The notes beneath the pieces are model-generated. The model did not search any database. It saw only the letters and a list, made by a program, of their open reading frames with translations, and had not been told where the DNA came from. From Combretum micranthum (lineage: Eukaryota; Streptophyta; Magnoliopsida; Myrtales; Combretaceae), in contig JAMXBD010000025.1 in NCBI GenBank assembly GCA_024138025.1, positions 2,237,501 to 2,301,500 of the forward strand: 64,000 bases of DNA. Direction: 5' to 3'. This document shows, one piece after another, positions 13,597 to 24,111 of the stretch. The stretch's first letter is position 1; each line of letters opens with the position of its first letter. Position numbers and translations under genes: made by a program.

Positions 13597-14667
13597 ATTC
13601 AGTTGACTATATAAATAATAGATAAGTAATAAATAATCATTTGCCTATTTAATCCATATAAGATCAGAATTATGCTACAGCTAATTACCTTTATGTAAAG
13701 TAAACAAGAGTAATTTTTTTCTTTTTTCTTGTTCTCTATTAAATTTGAAATACTCATTTCAGTCCAAACCCCATCTCATATTCATCTTTCAAATTTTGAA
13801 ATCAAGATAAATTCCCTCATAGAGTTTTATCTCTTCAACTTGAGATTGGTCCAAATGTTCATAAAAGAACAAACCTAAGAATCAAGACCTTGTAGAATGA
13901 AAATAACTTGAATACTAAGTAAGATAAGAAAAAACTCCTTATTAAAATCAATTTGTGTGCCTATATCATATTTTTGCTCTTCATTCCATTACTACTTAGC
14001 AAGCATATAATAAGGAAATGACCCTTTGCAGTGATTACCTAAATTTTACAGGTTTTTACAATTTTACACTATAACTTTAATTTATCTATCATACACTAAA
14101 TTTATAGCTTATTTGATGGTATTTTACCTTTCTTAGTAACCATTTTACACTATCACTTTAAATTGTCCTATCATACCTTAAATTTATAGCTTATTTGATG
14201 TTGTTATTACCTTTCTTAGAAACCAAAAACATCTACACTCGTATTTTTCTATTTGGGTAAATGAGTAATCAATGTTTGAGGATAAATTCATTTAAATACT
14301 ACCGTTTTAAGTGGTTAATAAATGAAATGAATATTTTACAAAATGAATCAAATAACGTATCCATAATTGACCGTTGAAAGATTAATTAAAAACCAATCCA
14401 TATGTTGAACTTAAATAAAGTTTATAAAACGTTGATTCAAAATATTGATAGTTATTTCCAAACGTTAATATATATATATATATATATATTTAGTGTAGTT
14501 TACCATCTTCTATTTATCGTGTCTTGGGTTTTTGGTGTGTTATGGTGTTTATCTTTTTCAATCTTGTTTTTCTCTAAAAATATTCATTGTTTTTGATCCC
14601 TAAGTTGACATTGCGCCAATCTTTTCCCTTGCTTTCCCTTTTAGGAATAGGTTTTCTACACAGGACG
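13597..14667. other. Gene-free spacer before the chromodomain element
   Basis: AT-rich, with no supported coding region. It contains a tandem duplication at 14059-14222 and a short TA run near 14470-14490. Confidence 0.55.
14059..14222 (+). repeat. Two-copy tandem duplication of about 82 bp
   Basis: Copy 1 (14059-14140) and copy 2 (14141-14222) share attttacactat, aaatttatagcttatttgat and acctttcttag in the same order, with scattered substitutions. Such copies usually arise by replication slippage or unequal exchange. Confidence 0.7.
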
Positions 14668-15161
14668 TGTTGTGAAGCAAAACACGAGGCAACATGCAAA
14701 GTTAGGGTTTCAAGAGAGGGGCTTTTAACTCATGTTGATCGTGAAACAATAGAGGAGATGGGAGTTTGTGTTAGTGTTGATTAATACAAACTTAAAAAAT
14801 TATCAAGTTATGTTGAAAAGACGGAAAGGTCGACTGAAATGAAGAGAGGCCATGTTGTGTTGGGCCTTAGATTGGGCCATAAATCATGGTCATGAAGCCA
14901 TATTACCATAAGCATACGTAAATAATAGTTAGTTCAATATCATTAGATATAATAGCTATAGTTAAGCAGATTTGCCACATGTATATGTAATCACATAGGA
15001 ATATTATTGTAACAGTTTCCGGTCATTGCATCTATATATTACAATGTAATGACCCATAAAAATCATGGAAAAAATTATAAACATTGCTTCCCAAATGTGT
15101 ATGTACTCTTTTTAGAGTTTGAATGTGTCTAATCTAGCAAATTAGTATAAATTTCACTCCA
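14668..15161 (+). repeat. 5' LTR of the chromodomain element
   Basis: It starts TGTTGTGAAGC and ends CACTCCA. Most of its length aligns with 19492-20005, including the shared stretch atattaccataag and the terminal tgtgtctaatctagcaaatta. Compared with the 3' copy it lacks a short segment after the gttagggttt block. Confidence 0.85.
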
Positions 15162-15163
15162 AT

Positions 15164-15175
15164 TGGTATACAACA
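15164..15175 (+). other. Primer binding site remnant (initiator tRNA-Met type)
   Basis: TGGTATACAACA begins two bases after the LTR end. The first six bases match the 3' end complement of initiator tRNA-Met used by most plant Ty3/gypsy elements (TGGTATCAGAGC); the rest is mutated. Confidence 0.6.
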
Positions 15176-15479
15176 TTTGTGGGTAGATGGTCAAGATTCG
15201 TAGCAATAATGAGAGTATGGATGAAACTATGATACCCTTGCTTAAGGAGCAAGAGAAGCGATTACTGAAAACTTTCATCGAATTTTTCAAGCAGTAGCAA
15301 ATAGCGTTAGATCGATATGGAGCTACGTTAAGAGACCTGTAAAAGAAAGCCAATGATGCTGTCAATCCCAATCAAATGCAATTTGGTATTTTGGTTGAAG
15401 TAATCAGTATTGACACCCTACTTAGTGGCTCTAGACAAAGCAAGGTGAAAGCAATCATGAAGGATCCTTTTGGCACAGA

Positions 15480-16383
15480 TGAAACCTCTTATCAACTACC
15501 TTCCAGAGCTACTCACTTGGTTTTACTACATGTTATGGTAAGGACTTGAAATCTTTGTTAATTAAGGTAGAGAATTTCTTTGAGTTAGATGACACTCCTT
15601 GCACTCTAAGGGTAGCTGCTATGCATTTAGAAGATTTAGCATTGCATTGGTATCATTCTTTTGTTCAAAATTGGATCTCTCCTACCACTATCAGTTGGGA
15701 AGAATTTGTGTTTGGGTTACAACATAGGTTCGGTACTGGAACCTTTGATGAACCCATGGCTGCACTTAAGGAATTAGTTCAACAAGGGACTTTGGAGGAA
15801 TATTGGGTCGAATTTGAGTATTTGACAACCTTAATGCATTTACCCGAAACCCATAAAATAAGTTGCTTCTTAAGTGGTCTTAAACCCAAAATTCAATGCT
15901 CAGTTTGCATGTTCTAACCCTAATCCTTACAACATGCCTATACACTTGCCAAACTACAAGAAACTACTCTTACTGCAACCAAATTCCCATACAGAACACC
16001 AAAGCCAACCATCCTGGTAACACACAGACTAACCACTTCCCACTTAGAAAACACTACCTTACCACAAGCCTACCCAAACACTTAACCACTCAACTAGACT
16101 AATACGGCCTAAGCCACAAATGACCACCATGGCATATACTAAACCCACTCCTAGTCGTTTAACCAAACATTTCACACCAGAAGAACTAGATGAAAAGTGT
16201 AAAAATCACCAATGCTTCTGGCATGACGAGACATTTTCACCTGGTCATCGTTGTAAAAACAAACCTTTTAGAATGTTAGTGGTCGAAAAGGAAAGTGGAC
16301 AACCTGATGATATGGGAGATTTTAATGACAACCCATCATTGGAAGAAGAATTATCCAAGTTGACGTTAAGTGTTGTTAATTAG
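15480..16383 (+). pseudogene. gag remnant with zinc-knuckle relic
   Basis: The 15546-15917 reading frame contains a retrotransposon gag domain: KVENFFELDDTP, then AAMHLEDLALHWYHSF, WEEFVFGLQHRFG, LKELVQQGTLEEYWVEFE and SCFLSGLKPKIQ. These match the order of the gag capsid family. After a break, 16120-16383 encodes RLTKHFTPEELDEKC and CFWHDETFSPGHRCKNK, the degenerate zinc knuckle (family CFNCDEKFSPGHRC); the second cysteine is replaced by histidine. Several stops lie between the pieces, for example at about 15915 and 16100. In live copies this protein forms the virus-like particle. Confidence 0.85.
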
Positions 16384-16842
16384 ACATATGAATTAGCAAT
16401 GATGAGGTTTCATGCTTTTTACAAAAGGAAGAAGTTGGGAGTTTTTTTTTATTGCAGTAGTTCTCTTAAGTTTATGGATGAAAAGGTGTCAAAACAGTTG
16501 GGATGACTAGTGGAGAACACTAAATCAATCAAGGTAGCTTTAGCTGATGGAACTCCTTTTATTACAAGAGGATATGCGCCACAACTGAGTTTGATGATGC
16601 AGGGCAATAGATTTGAGATAGACTATCATATATTACCATTGGATGGAGAAGATGATGTATTTGGAATTTCATGGTTGGAACAGTTGGGAAACATTATTTG
16701 GAATTTTGGGGAGCTCACCATGGAGTTTGTTTACAGCAGTAAGCCATGTAAGTTGTTAGGAATTAAGGAATCTTTAATGACTATTGATGAGAAACACTTA
16801 ACTAAGTTGGTTACTGAGCAAGGGTTTAATGTTGACATCTAA
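16384..16842 (+). pseudogene. Aspartic protease remnant
   Basis: 16510-16842 encodes the protease flank and linker, including VALADGTPF, DYHILPLDGEDDVFGISWL and FGELTMEF, typical of plant Ty3/gypsy proteases. The active-site triad expected just upstream (D-S/T-G) is not intact: the matching position near 16455 reads DCSSSLKF-like. An in-frame stop sits at about 16504. The protease would have cut the Gag-Pol polyprotein; this copy looks dead. Confidence 0.75.
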
Positions 16843-16859
16843 TGTTGGATGGTGATGGG

Positions 16860-17650
16860 GCAGGAAGTTGGTGGTGAAGAGGAAAAATGCAGAAGAATAC
16901 CTCTAGCTTATTGGATGTCATTGAAGATTTTAGTGACCTTTTTGAGGAGCTACATTCTTTACCTCCACAAAGAGGGCATGAACATCACATTCATTTACAA
17001 GATGGAGCTCATCCTATCAACTTACGGCCTTATAGACATTCAACAGCTCAAAAGAATGTGTTCAAAGCTATGATTAAGGAGATGTTGGAGCAAGGCATGA
17101 TACGCCCTAGTCATAGTCCATTCTCGTCTTCTGTGGTATTAGTAAGGAAGAAGGATAATACATGGAGAACGTATGGATTTTCACGAGCTTAATAAGCTCA
17201 TTATTAAAGACAGACACCCCATTCTACTAATTGGTGATTTGTAAGATAAGCTATATGAGACGTGTTATTTTAGCAAGCTTGATTTGTGATTGGGTTACCA
17301 TCAAATCTTGATGAATCTAAGGACATTTACAAAACAGCCTTCAAGACCCATGAAGGACACTATGAATTTGTAGTTATGCCTTTTGGATTAACTAATGCTC
17401 CTTCCAAATTTCAAAGTTTGATGAATGAGCTGTTTCGGGAGCATTTGAGAAAATTTATATTGGTTTTCTTTAATGATATACTGATCTATAGTCGAAACTT
17501 GGAAGAACAAGTTTGACATTTGAGGACTGCTATGTAGATTCTGAGAAGAGAGAAACTGTTGTTAAAGAAAAGTAAATGTAAGTTTGGGATAACCTATATG
17601 GTGTATCTGGGGCACATTATCTTAAAGCATGGGGTCACTACTAAACCCTC
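16860..17650 (+). pseudogene. Reverse transcriptase remnant with altered catalytic motif
   Basis: The N-terminal part (16887-17192) carries INLRPYRHSTAQKNVFK, MIKEMLEQGMIRPSHSPFS and VVLVRKKDNTWR, then shifts frame near 17165-17175 just before the usual VDYRALN motif. The 17286-17516 frame carries [35 protein letters not shown] and [11 protein letters not shown]. The catalytic Y/F-x-D-D motif reads F-F-N-D, so one essential aspartate is lost. The thumb continues as GHIILKHGVTTKPS to about 17650 and then breaks off. Confidence 0.88.
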
Positions 17651-17659
17651 ATGTAGCAT

Positions 17660-18020
17660 TTGTTATTAAATTGATGCTTGTGATGAAGGCATTGGCTCTG
17701 TTCTAATGCAAGAACATCCTATTGCCTTTTTGAGGAGTGCATTAAGAGAAAGATAGAAGGGGTGGTCAACTTATGAGAAAGAGATGATGTTGTAGTTCAA
17801 GCTATTGATAAGTGGAGACACTATTTGATTGGGAGGCACTTTACCATTAAAACAGATCACCAAAGTCTGAAATTTTTATTGAAGCAACGCATAAACACTA
17901 ACAACCAGCAAAAGTGGTTAACGAAATTACGTGGCTTGGATTATGAGATCCAATACAAAAGTGGCCAAACTAATAAGGTTGCCAATGCTCTTTCTCGTGC
18001 AAGATTTGCAAGTTTGAAGA
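17660..18020 (+). pseudogene. RNase H remnant
   Basis: After the thumb, sequence jumps directly into DACDEGIGSVLMQEHPIAF at about 17670-17730, so the connection segment (usually near 100 codons, ending in the PxFxIETDAS-like start) is deleted. The domain then continues with TYEKEMM, HFTIKTDHQSLKFLL-like text, KWLTKLRGLDYEIQYKSG and NKVANALSR (17825-18005). Stops occur at about 17755 and 17792. This is the domain that degrades the RNA template during reverse transcription. Confidence 0.85.
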
Positions 18021-18119
18021 TGATGGTTCACACTACTAATGTATCCAAGGAAATACTAGTTGAAGTCAAAGCTAGTATATTGGTTTATAGTTCTTACCAA
18101 ACTATCTACCAGCAGATAG

Positions 18120-19015
18120 ATGGAGGAGTATTGATGAAGAATTTTTCTATAAAAGCTGGTCTGTTAAGAGAGAAAGGGAGAGTGGTGGTAAGAGTAGGTA
18201 CGGTACTTAGGCGAAAATTGATATCTTTATATCATGATGGAGTGTTTGGTGGTCATTCGTGCTCAAGCGACATATAAGAGGTTACACATGGTTTTTCGCT
18301 AGTCAAGAATGGAAAAAGATGTTAGACAATTTGTGAGAGAGTGTGATATATGTCAGTGACATAAGTATGAAAATGTAGCTCAACTAGGACTGTTGCAACC
18401 CTTACTCATACCTAAAGGGTGTTGGACTGATATCACCATGGATTTTATTGAGGGATTTCCAACATCACATGGCAAAAATTGTGATTATGGTGGTTGCGGA
18501 TAAACTTAAGTATGCTCATTTCATAGGGCTAACACATCCCTGTACAGCACCATAGATAGCCAAATTATTCCTAGAAAATGTGTTCAAGTTACATGGGTTA
18601 CCTAATTCTATTGTGAGTGATAGGGACCCAATTTTCGTCAATCACTTTTGGAAGGAATTTTTTAAGTTACAAGGGGTCGAGTTGAAATTATCTTTTGCTT
18701 ACCATCCACAAACTGATGGTTAGAGAGAAGCTGTTAATAAATGTCTAGAAACATATCTACATTGTGTTTCTAGTGAAAATCCTAAAAGGTAAAGTGAGTT
18801 TTTGGCTTTATCAGAATGGTGGTACAATACAGACTACCATTCTCGATCCAAAATCACACCATTTGAAGTATTGTATGGGTATCCTCCACCTTTGCATCTA
18901 CCTTATATTTTAGGGGCTTCAAGGAACCAGGTGGTTGATTGTGTGTTGGTGGATAGAGAAAAGACTTTTAGGACACTACGATTTCATCTACAATGAGCTC
19001 AGAAGAGAATGAAGC
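18120..19015 (+). pseudogene. Integrase remnant (zinc-binding and catalytic core)
   Basis: The zinc-binding part is visible as LISLYHDGVFGGHS (about 18220) and VRECDICQ (18333-18356). The core follows with GCWTDITMDFIEGFPT (first Asp), LPNSIVSDRDPIFVNHFW (second Asp) and AYHPQTDG, then a stop, then EAVNKCLETYLH (Glu). The D-D-E residues are still recognisable. WWYNTDYHSRSKITPFEVLYG at 18802-18996 is the usual end of the core. Stops at about 18358, 18492, 18554 and 18721 inactivate it. Integrase would insert the cDNA into the chromosome. Confidence 0.87.
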
Positions 19016-19477
19016 AAACTAGCTAATCAAAATAGAAGTGAAAGGATTTTTGCTGTTGGGGATTAGGTTCTGGTCAAGCTATAACACTATTGGCAGCATG
19101 GTCTAAAGCAACCCAAGATTCATAAGCTCAACTCAAAACACTTTGGACCGTACAAAATCATAGACAAAATTGGTGAAGTAGCATATCGTTTAGAGTTACC
19201 TCCTAATGCGACCATATACCCTACTTTCCATGTTTCTCAACTTAAGCGCAACACTCCAGGACATCATCAATACTCTATAGATTTGCCAAATCTTTAACAT
19301 CTGGACACTTGGGAATCATACTCCATACTCGATAGGAGATTAGTCAAAAGTGGACCTGCAGTAGACACATAAGTGTTAGTAAAGTGGAAGAACAAACCAG
19401 AAAGTGAGGCTACGTGGGAGTTCTTCTCTGAGTTATCTTTAAGATTCAAAGATCAACCTTTGTGGACAAGGCTTCTT
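19016..19477 (+). pseudogene. Integrase GPY/F tail and chromodomain remnant
   Basis: The segment encodes KIHKLNSKHFGPYKIIDKIG and EVAYRLELPP (GPY/F module), FHVSQLKRN, and then ILDRRLVK ... VLVKWKNKPESEATWEFF at about 19325-19430, a chromodomain of plant chromodomain Ty3/gypsy elements. In this family the chromodomain is thought to steer integration into chromatin with particular marks. Stops at about 19296 and 19369 break the frame. Confidence 0.83.
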
Positions 19478-19491
19478 GAAGGGGAGGAAGA
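19478..19491 (+). other. Polypurine tract
   Basis: GAAGGGGAGGAAGA directly abuts the 3' LTR start TGTTTTTGAGG. This is the expected primer for plus-strand DNA synthesis. Confidence 0.7.
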
Positions 19492-20005
19492 TGTTTTTGA
19501 GGCAAAACGCGAGGCAACATGCAAAGTTAGGGTTTCGTGAAACAGTAAAGGAGATAAGCTTTTTAACTCATGTTGATCGTGAAACAGTGGAGGAGACAAA
19601 AGTTTGTGTTAGTGTTAATAAGTACAAACTTAAATAATTATTGGGTTATGTTGAAAAATGGAAAGGCCGACTAAAATGAAGAGAGGGCCATGTTGTGTTA
19701 AGCCTTGGACTGGGCCGTGAATCATGGTCATGAGGCCATATTACCATAAGCGTACGTAAATAATAGAGTTAGTTCAATATCATCAGATACAATAGTTATA
19801 GTTAAGCAGATTTTTCCACCTGTCATATATAATCACATGGGAATATTATTGTAACAATTTCTGGTCATTGCATCTATATATTATAATGTAGCGACCCATA
19901 AAAATTAATGAAAAAAATATAAACATTGCTTCCCAAATATGTGTGTACTATGTATTCAGAGTTTGAATGTGTCTAATCTAGCAAATTATTATAAATTCCA
20001 ATCCA
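19492..20005 (+). repeat. 3' LTR of the chromodomain element
   Basis: It starts TGTTTTTGAGGC and ends AATCCA, and pairs with 14668-15161. It ends about 480 bases upstream of the pyrimidine-rich leader of the PLAC8-family gene, in the same orientation, so LTR promoter sequence sits in the upstream region of that gene. Confidence 0.85.
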
Positions 20006-20334
20006 GGTCAGTACCATTTCAATTGCTATAAATTAATTGATTAGAAAAAAAATAAATATAAAAATATTTAATAGTTTTAATTATGGTTGAAATAAATCCA
20101 ACCGTTAATAATATTATGGGATCGGTACTATTATAACAGGAGGTACAGTAAACTTCTCTGTGTTCATTTATTCTAAACGGGTCTAATAAGTTTGCCCCTT
20201 TATGTCTGGCCCATGACTCGTGAACAAGGGCCAGCCCAGCCCTGGTTCTTTTTCAAGAGAAAATAGCAAAAAAAAGATAAAAAGGAAACAAAAACAAAAG
20301 TAAAAAAGATGAAAAACATGACACCACGTGAAGC

Positions 20335-20340
20335 TACACC
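20335..20340. promoter_or_regulatory. G-box in the upstream region of the PLAC8-family gene
   Basis: CACGTG lies about 145 bases upstream of the CT-rich leader (20484-20507). CACGTG is the core bound by plant bZIP and bHLH factors. No TATA box is obvious nearby. A role is inferred from position only. Confidence 0.35.
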
Positions 20341-20483
20341 ACTGGCTTACTCATCAGCTTTATTCCATCAATCAATTATTATTAGAATTATTATGCAAAG
20401 TGTAAACATTTGAAAAATTAGGCCTTTCCCTACCAAAACCTTCAATCTTCATCTACCCTTTCTTCACCGTCAACGGCCACACC

Positions 20484-21703
20484 TCCCTCCCTCTCTCTCT
20501 CTCTCTACACTGTTACATGCTCCCATGTCCGGTTCCAGACAAGCTATGTCTGTGGTACTTACTTCTTCTTCTTCTTCTTCACTTGTGTTTAACTTTTCAG
20601 CTTCTTAAAGTTCCATGCTTTCTTTGTGCTTTTTGATCAACTAACTGTAATAGTGTTATCAAAAGTTCTCAAAAAAATTTGATCAATAAATTATTAGCGT
20701 TTTTTTCTTCTTATTATCTTTACTGGCGTTGATCTAGTATCATCGGTGGTTATAAGGACTGTTGTTTCTTCATTTATAAGTTTAAAGTTTTTAAATTTGG
20801 TTTGATTTCGTTAGGTAACCTGTTTTGGGTGATTGAATCGATTCAATATGGTGCTTTTTGGGGGATTAAGATCATATTACATTAGTTTTAAGCGTTTTCT
20901 TACTGAGTAATCTGAGTTTTAGAATTTATTTTTTAGTAGACCGGCCATTCCTGGATGGACGAATCGGTGTGTCGATTAACTGCGGATTTATGTTGCATAT
21001 TTTTTAAAGTTCATAGGTTGTATTTGGTACCTAAACTTTTATCCATTATGTAATTTACTATCAGAAGTTTAAAATATGAATTTATTACCTACAATTTTTT
21101 TGAGATCATATATAGTAATTGAATTTAATTTGATTGGGCAGCTAATTATAAATACAGGTAAAGTAAAGGTAGTAATTGTAATAATAGATAAAATTTAGGT
21201 ATCAGATTGTCTTTTGTAAATTTTTATGTAATTAATTGTAAAAATAAGCGATGCTATGGTATCAAATATGACATGTACCCTATAAAATTTGATGACTTTG
21301 CTAATTGATTCAATTTCTTTTAAATCTTTATATAGTATTGAAGGATTTTTCATGGGTCTTTGGATTTACTCTTGTTTGTTGCTTGTTTTGGATAGTTATT
21401 CCATCTATACCTAAGGAGTTAATTTTTGCAGGTTATGTGAAATTTTTACTGATGTGTTGCATATATTCGTGTTTAGGTTGGTAAGATTGCTTATAGAAGC
21501 TTGAGATCTTGTATTCACTTGTGAAGTTACCTTCATTCCCTGGTTGATGGGGGTTAGGGTCGAGAGGATGGGAAGGTTGAATTATCTCTATTCGACTTGC
21601 ATATGAAAGGAAAATATGGAATGTCGATTGTGTTATACTCTGTCCATTTTTGTCCTTGCATGAGAAGATCCAGTTTCGTTAACACTTACTTTTCCCAGCG
21701 AAA
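20484..21703 (+). other. Probable 5' untranslated leader with intron(s) of the PLAC8-family gene
   Basis: A CT-repeat leader (20484-20507) and TTC repeats (20563-20580) are typical of plant 5' leaders. A splice acceptor, tacttttcccag, ends at 21698, five bases before the start codon at 21704. A plausible donor is GG|GTACTT at 20555, and a second acceptor, tttttgcag, ends at 21431. I infer one or two leader introns totalling about 1 kb. The intron text is AT/T-rich and contains transposon-like AT-rich filler at about 21010-21250. Confidence 0.5.
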
Positions 21704-23248
21704 ATGAGTCCAACTCACGATGCAAAAGCCAGAGAGGATATTAAGGAGGTCAAAAGTAGTGGAAAGAAGAGTCCACTCACTCATGATCCTAATATGTCAA
21801 TATCTCGTAGAACACTTTTAAGTGATGACAGTTCTCATCTTGGTTTCTCCAATGCCTCAAGTAATTTTCCTGGTGGACTGAAATTCCTCAAATTTGGTTC
21901 TGCTTCTGCTAGATTTAAGCGCTTAGCAAGTGAAAGGGATGAGCTTTCACGGTCTGTGCACCCTTCGGGTAGCCATGGCATCAGAGATCGATTTGCTGCT
22001 GCCTTTTCTAAAAAAATTGACTGGAGTTCTTTAATCAAAATGTGCAAGGAATGGATAAGAGACCCAATGAATATGGCTCTCTTTTTGTGGATTTTCTGTG
22101 TTGCAGTTTCCGGGGCAATCTTATTCCTTGTCATGACGGGGATGTTGAATAATGTATTGCAAAAGAAGTCACAGAGAAATGCTTGGTTTGAAGTGAATAA
22201 TCAAATTCTAAATGCACTCTTTACTTTAATGTGTTTATATCAACATCCAAAGCGGTTCCACCATCTTGTTCTTTTATGTAGATGGAGGCCAGAAGACATT
22301 TCAAAATTGAGGAAAATTTATTGCAAGAATGGGACTTATAAGCCCCATGAATGGGCACATATGATGGTAGTTGTAGTGTTGCTTCACATAAACTGTTTTG
22401 CTCAATATGCTCTCTGTGGTCTGAATGTGGGATATAAAAGATCAGAACGACCTGCCATAGGAGTGGGAATATGCATATCAGTTGCAATTGCTGCTCCTGC
22501 ATTTGCTGGTCTTTACACCATTATGAGCCCTCTTGGGAAGGATTATGATTTTGTGGATGATGAGGAAGCTCAAACCCAAGCCATTCCTCATCAAAGTATA
22601 GGGCTGGACAAGTCACGGCGGAAATCACTTGAGAGGAGGTACTCCTTTGCTGTGCAAGATGAAGGAAGAAGAGTTGAAACTGCACCAAAGTGGAGTGGAG
22701 GCATCTTTGATTTTTGGGAAGATATTTCATTAGCTTACCTGTCACTTTTCTGTGGATTTTGTGTTTTTGGATGGAACATGGAACGATTGGGGTTTGGAAA
22801 CATGTATGTTCATATTGCAACGTTCATTCTATTTTGTATGGCTCCCTTTTGGATCTTCAACCTGGCTGCTGTGAATATTGACAATGAAACTGTCCGAGAG
22901 GCTCTTAGCGTTACCGGTGTCATCCTATGCATCTTTGGTTTACTTTATGGTGGCTTTTGGAGAATGCAAATGAGAAAGAGGTATAATTTGCCTCCTTACG
23001 ACTTCTGTTTTAACAAGCCTTCAGTTAGCGACTGTGTACTGTGGCTATGCTGTTGCTGGTGTACCCTTGCTCAGGAAGTAAGAACAGGGAATTCCTATGA
23101 TATAGTAGAGCAGAAGTTTTACCTGAAAAACAGGGATGGTGGCAACAAAGATGATGACAAGTACCACCATCACCTTTGCCTCGTGAAGAAAGCATATATC
23201 AGTACAGATCAGGCCCTAGTTCTCCTTCTGAGAATGGTCACAGTGTAA
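21704..23248 (+). CDS. PLAC8-family multi-pass membrane protein
   Basis: The uninterrupted frame encodes 514 residues. A basic, Ser-rich N-terminus (1-110) is followed by hydrophobic spans at about 123-147, 217-240, 251-275, 341-357, 366-390 and 398-418, then a Cys-rich block at 443-460 (DCVLWLCCCWCTLAQEVR). That block is the hallmark CC..CCxxC..A-Q-E-x-R of the PLAC8 domain. The long multi-span layout matches the larger plant PLAC8 proteins rather than the short cell-number-regulator/FWL type. Function of the long type is not established to my knowledge; membrane location is inferred. The start at 21704 is the first ATG after the acceptor at 21698. The last 28 residues (from about 487) look foreign to the family: the expected Pro/Ser-rich tail lies in another frame (see 23158-23385), so a frameshift is likely at about 23150-23176. 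Confidence 0.9.
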   Translation: MSPTHDAKAREDIKEVKSSGKKSPLTHDPNMSISRRTLLSDDSSHLGFSNASSNFPGGLKFLKFGSASARFKRLASERDELSRSVHPSGSHGIRDRFAAAFSKKIDWSSLIKMCKEWIRDPMNMALFLWIFCVAVSGAILFLVMTGMLNNVLQKKSQRNAWFEVNNQILNALFTLMCLYQHPKRFHHLVLLCRWRPEDISKLRKIYCKNGTYKPHEWAHMMVVVVLLHINCFAQYALCGLNVGYKRSERPAIGVGICISVAIAAPAFAGLYTIMSPLGKDYDFVDDEEAQTQAIPHQSIGLDKSRRKSLERRYSFAVQDEGRRVETAPKWSGGIFDFWEDISLAYLSLFCGFCVFGWNMERLGFGNMYVHIATFILFCMAPFWIFNLAAVNIDNETVREALSVTGVILCIFGLLYGGFWRMQMRKRYNLPPYDFCFNKPSVSDCVLWLCCCWCTLAQEVRTGNSYDIVEQKFYLKNRDGGNKDDDKYHHHLCLVKKAYISTDQALVLLLRMVTV

Positions 23249-23385
23249 GTCCTAGGAGACTATCAACAGGATATCAAGGTCCAGACGAGAGGCTCGCTCC
23301 TGTGAAGGAGGAGAACTGTGGACAATTTAAGGATGAAACCATGAGTGCACCTGCTCCACTTTCTATTCAGAAAGAAGTTCCTTAG
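23158..23385 (+). CDS. Family-like C-terminal tail of the PLAC8 protein in a shifted frame
   Basis: This frame opens after a stop at 23155-23157 and overlaps the end of the main PLAC8 frame. It encodes SPLPREESIYQYRSGPSSP and then a Ser/Pro-rich stretch ending SIQKEVP and a TAG at 23383-23385. The SPLPREE...RSGPSSP type of ending is what I expect for the long plant PLAC8 proteins. The two frames overlap from 23158 to 23248. A one- or two-base indel would join them; a short unannotated intron is less likely because no GT...AG pair stands out. It could be a true null-like allele, a benign C-terminal change or a sequencing error. Confidence 0.7.
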   Translation, partial: QVPPSPLPREESIYQYRSGPSSPSENGHSVSPRRLSTGYQGPDERLAPVKEENCGQFKDETMSAPAPLSIQKEVP

Positions 23386-23882
23386 TCTTGAGTTATACTG
23401 TCATATAGTTTGCGACTTATAGGTTTTTGTTTGCTGTATATTGTGTGTTTGCTTTCTTGCCTTGATCTGTTTGAAGGTATTCACATCCTATAGTATCATT
23501 GTATTTAGCAAAGCACAGTTTTACACGGTCATGTAAAGACTTTGCGAATTGTTTCTAAATATTGATAGGAAATACACTCTATGCTCTTTTTTCACTGGCT
23601 GTACCAAATTGAGGGACTTTAGAAATTGGGGAAAATTATCTTTTATTTATTATATTTATTTATTCCCTACACAAGTTATTAGGATATCCAAGAACCCAGT
23701 GAAGTTTCATATGATCAGTCTAAATGGTATCAATGCCACTGACGGCTGCAAATGGGATGGGCTTGTAGATTACATGCCCTGACCCAAAATAATTATTTCA
23801 AAAATCATTAGTTTTATCAGGGTATTTCTTTTTGGAAAGAGTGGATAAGATTTTTTTTTTTTTTTAAATTGTCATATACACA

Positions 23883-24111
23883 GGTCTGTTTGTTTTGGCT
23901 TTTTTTCGACAGATACAGACACTTTTTCAAACTTTTTGCTAACAAATTATTTATCAAGAAATAGATATAGATAAAAAAAAGTTAATAGTTCTCATCAAAA
24001 GATCAAATAGAACAAATATAGATAAAATTTAGATGCAAATCGGATATATTTACACATATCATTTTAAAAAAGATACAGATACAGATGAAAAACAGACAAT
24101 CCAAACAGACC
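23883..24111. mobile_element. Small MITE-like element 3' of the PLAC8-family gene
   Basis: The left end GGTCTGTTTG and inner CAGATACAGAC reappear inverted at the right end (CTGTATCTG-complement agatacagatg ... CAAACAGACC). GGTCTGTTTG-type ends are common in plant hAT and PIF/Harbinger MITEs. The flanking duplication is unclear (TATACACA left, TATTTACA a few bases right of the end). Confidence 0.55.

Larger units (their letters stand above)
14668..20005 (+). mobile_element. Degraded chromodomain Ty3/gypsy retrotransposon (two LTRs)
   Basis: Two LTRs in direct orientation (14668-15161 and 19492-20005) bound an internal region with remnants in the order gag, zinc knuckle, protease, RT, RNase H, integrase, GPY/F and chromodomain. 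That order defines plant chromodomain Ty3/gypsy elements (chromoviruses). A TGGTAT primer site follows the 5' LTR by 2 bases and a purine tract precedes the 3' LTR. All coding parts contain stops or frameshifts, and about 300 bases of the RT-RNase H connection are missing, so the copy is not autonomous. Flanking pentamers are GGACG (14663-14667) and GGTCA (20006-20010), matching at only 3 of 5, so the target duplication is eroded or an end is misplaced. Confidence 0.9.

Noticed and set aside
14587..14784. 65-codon ORF across the left LTR border
   Set aside because: It spans the insertion junction of the chromodomain element; the coding appearance is accidental.
21835..22820. Three reverse-strand ORFs of 93-99 codons
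   Set aside because: Shadows of the PLAC8-family coding frame.
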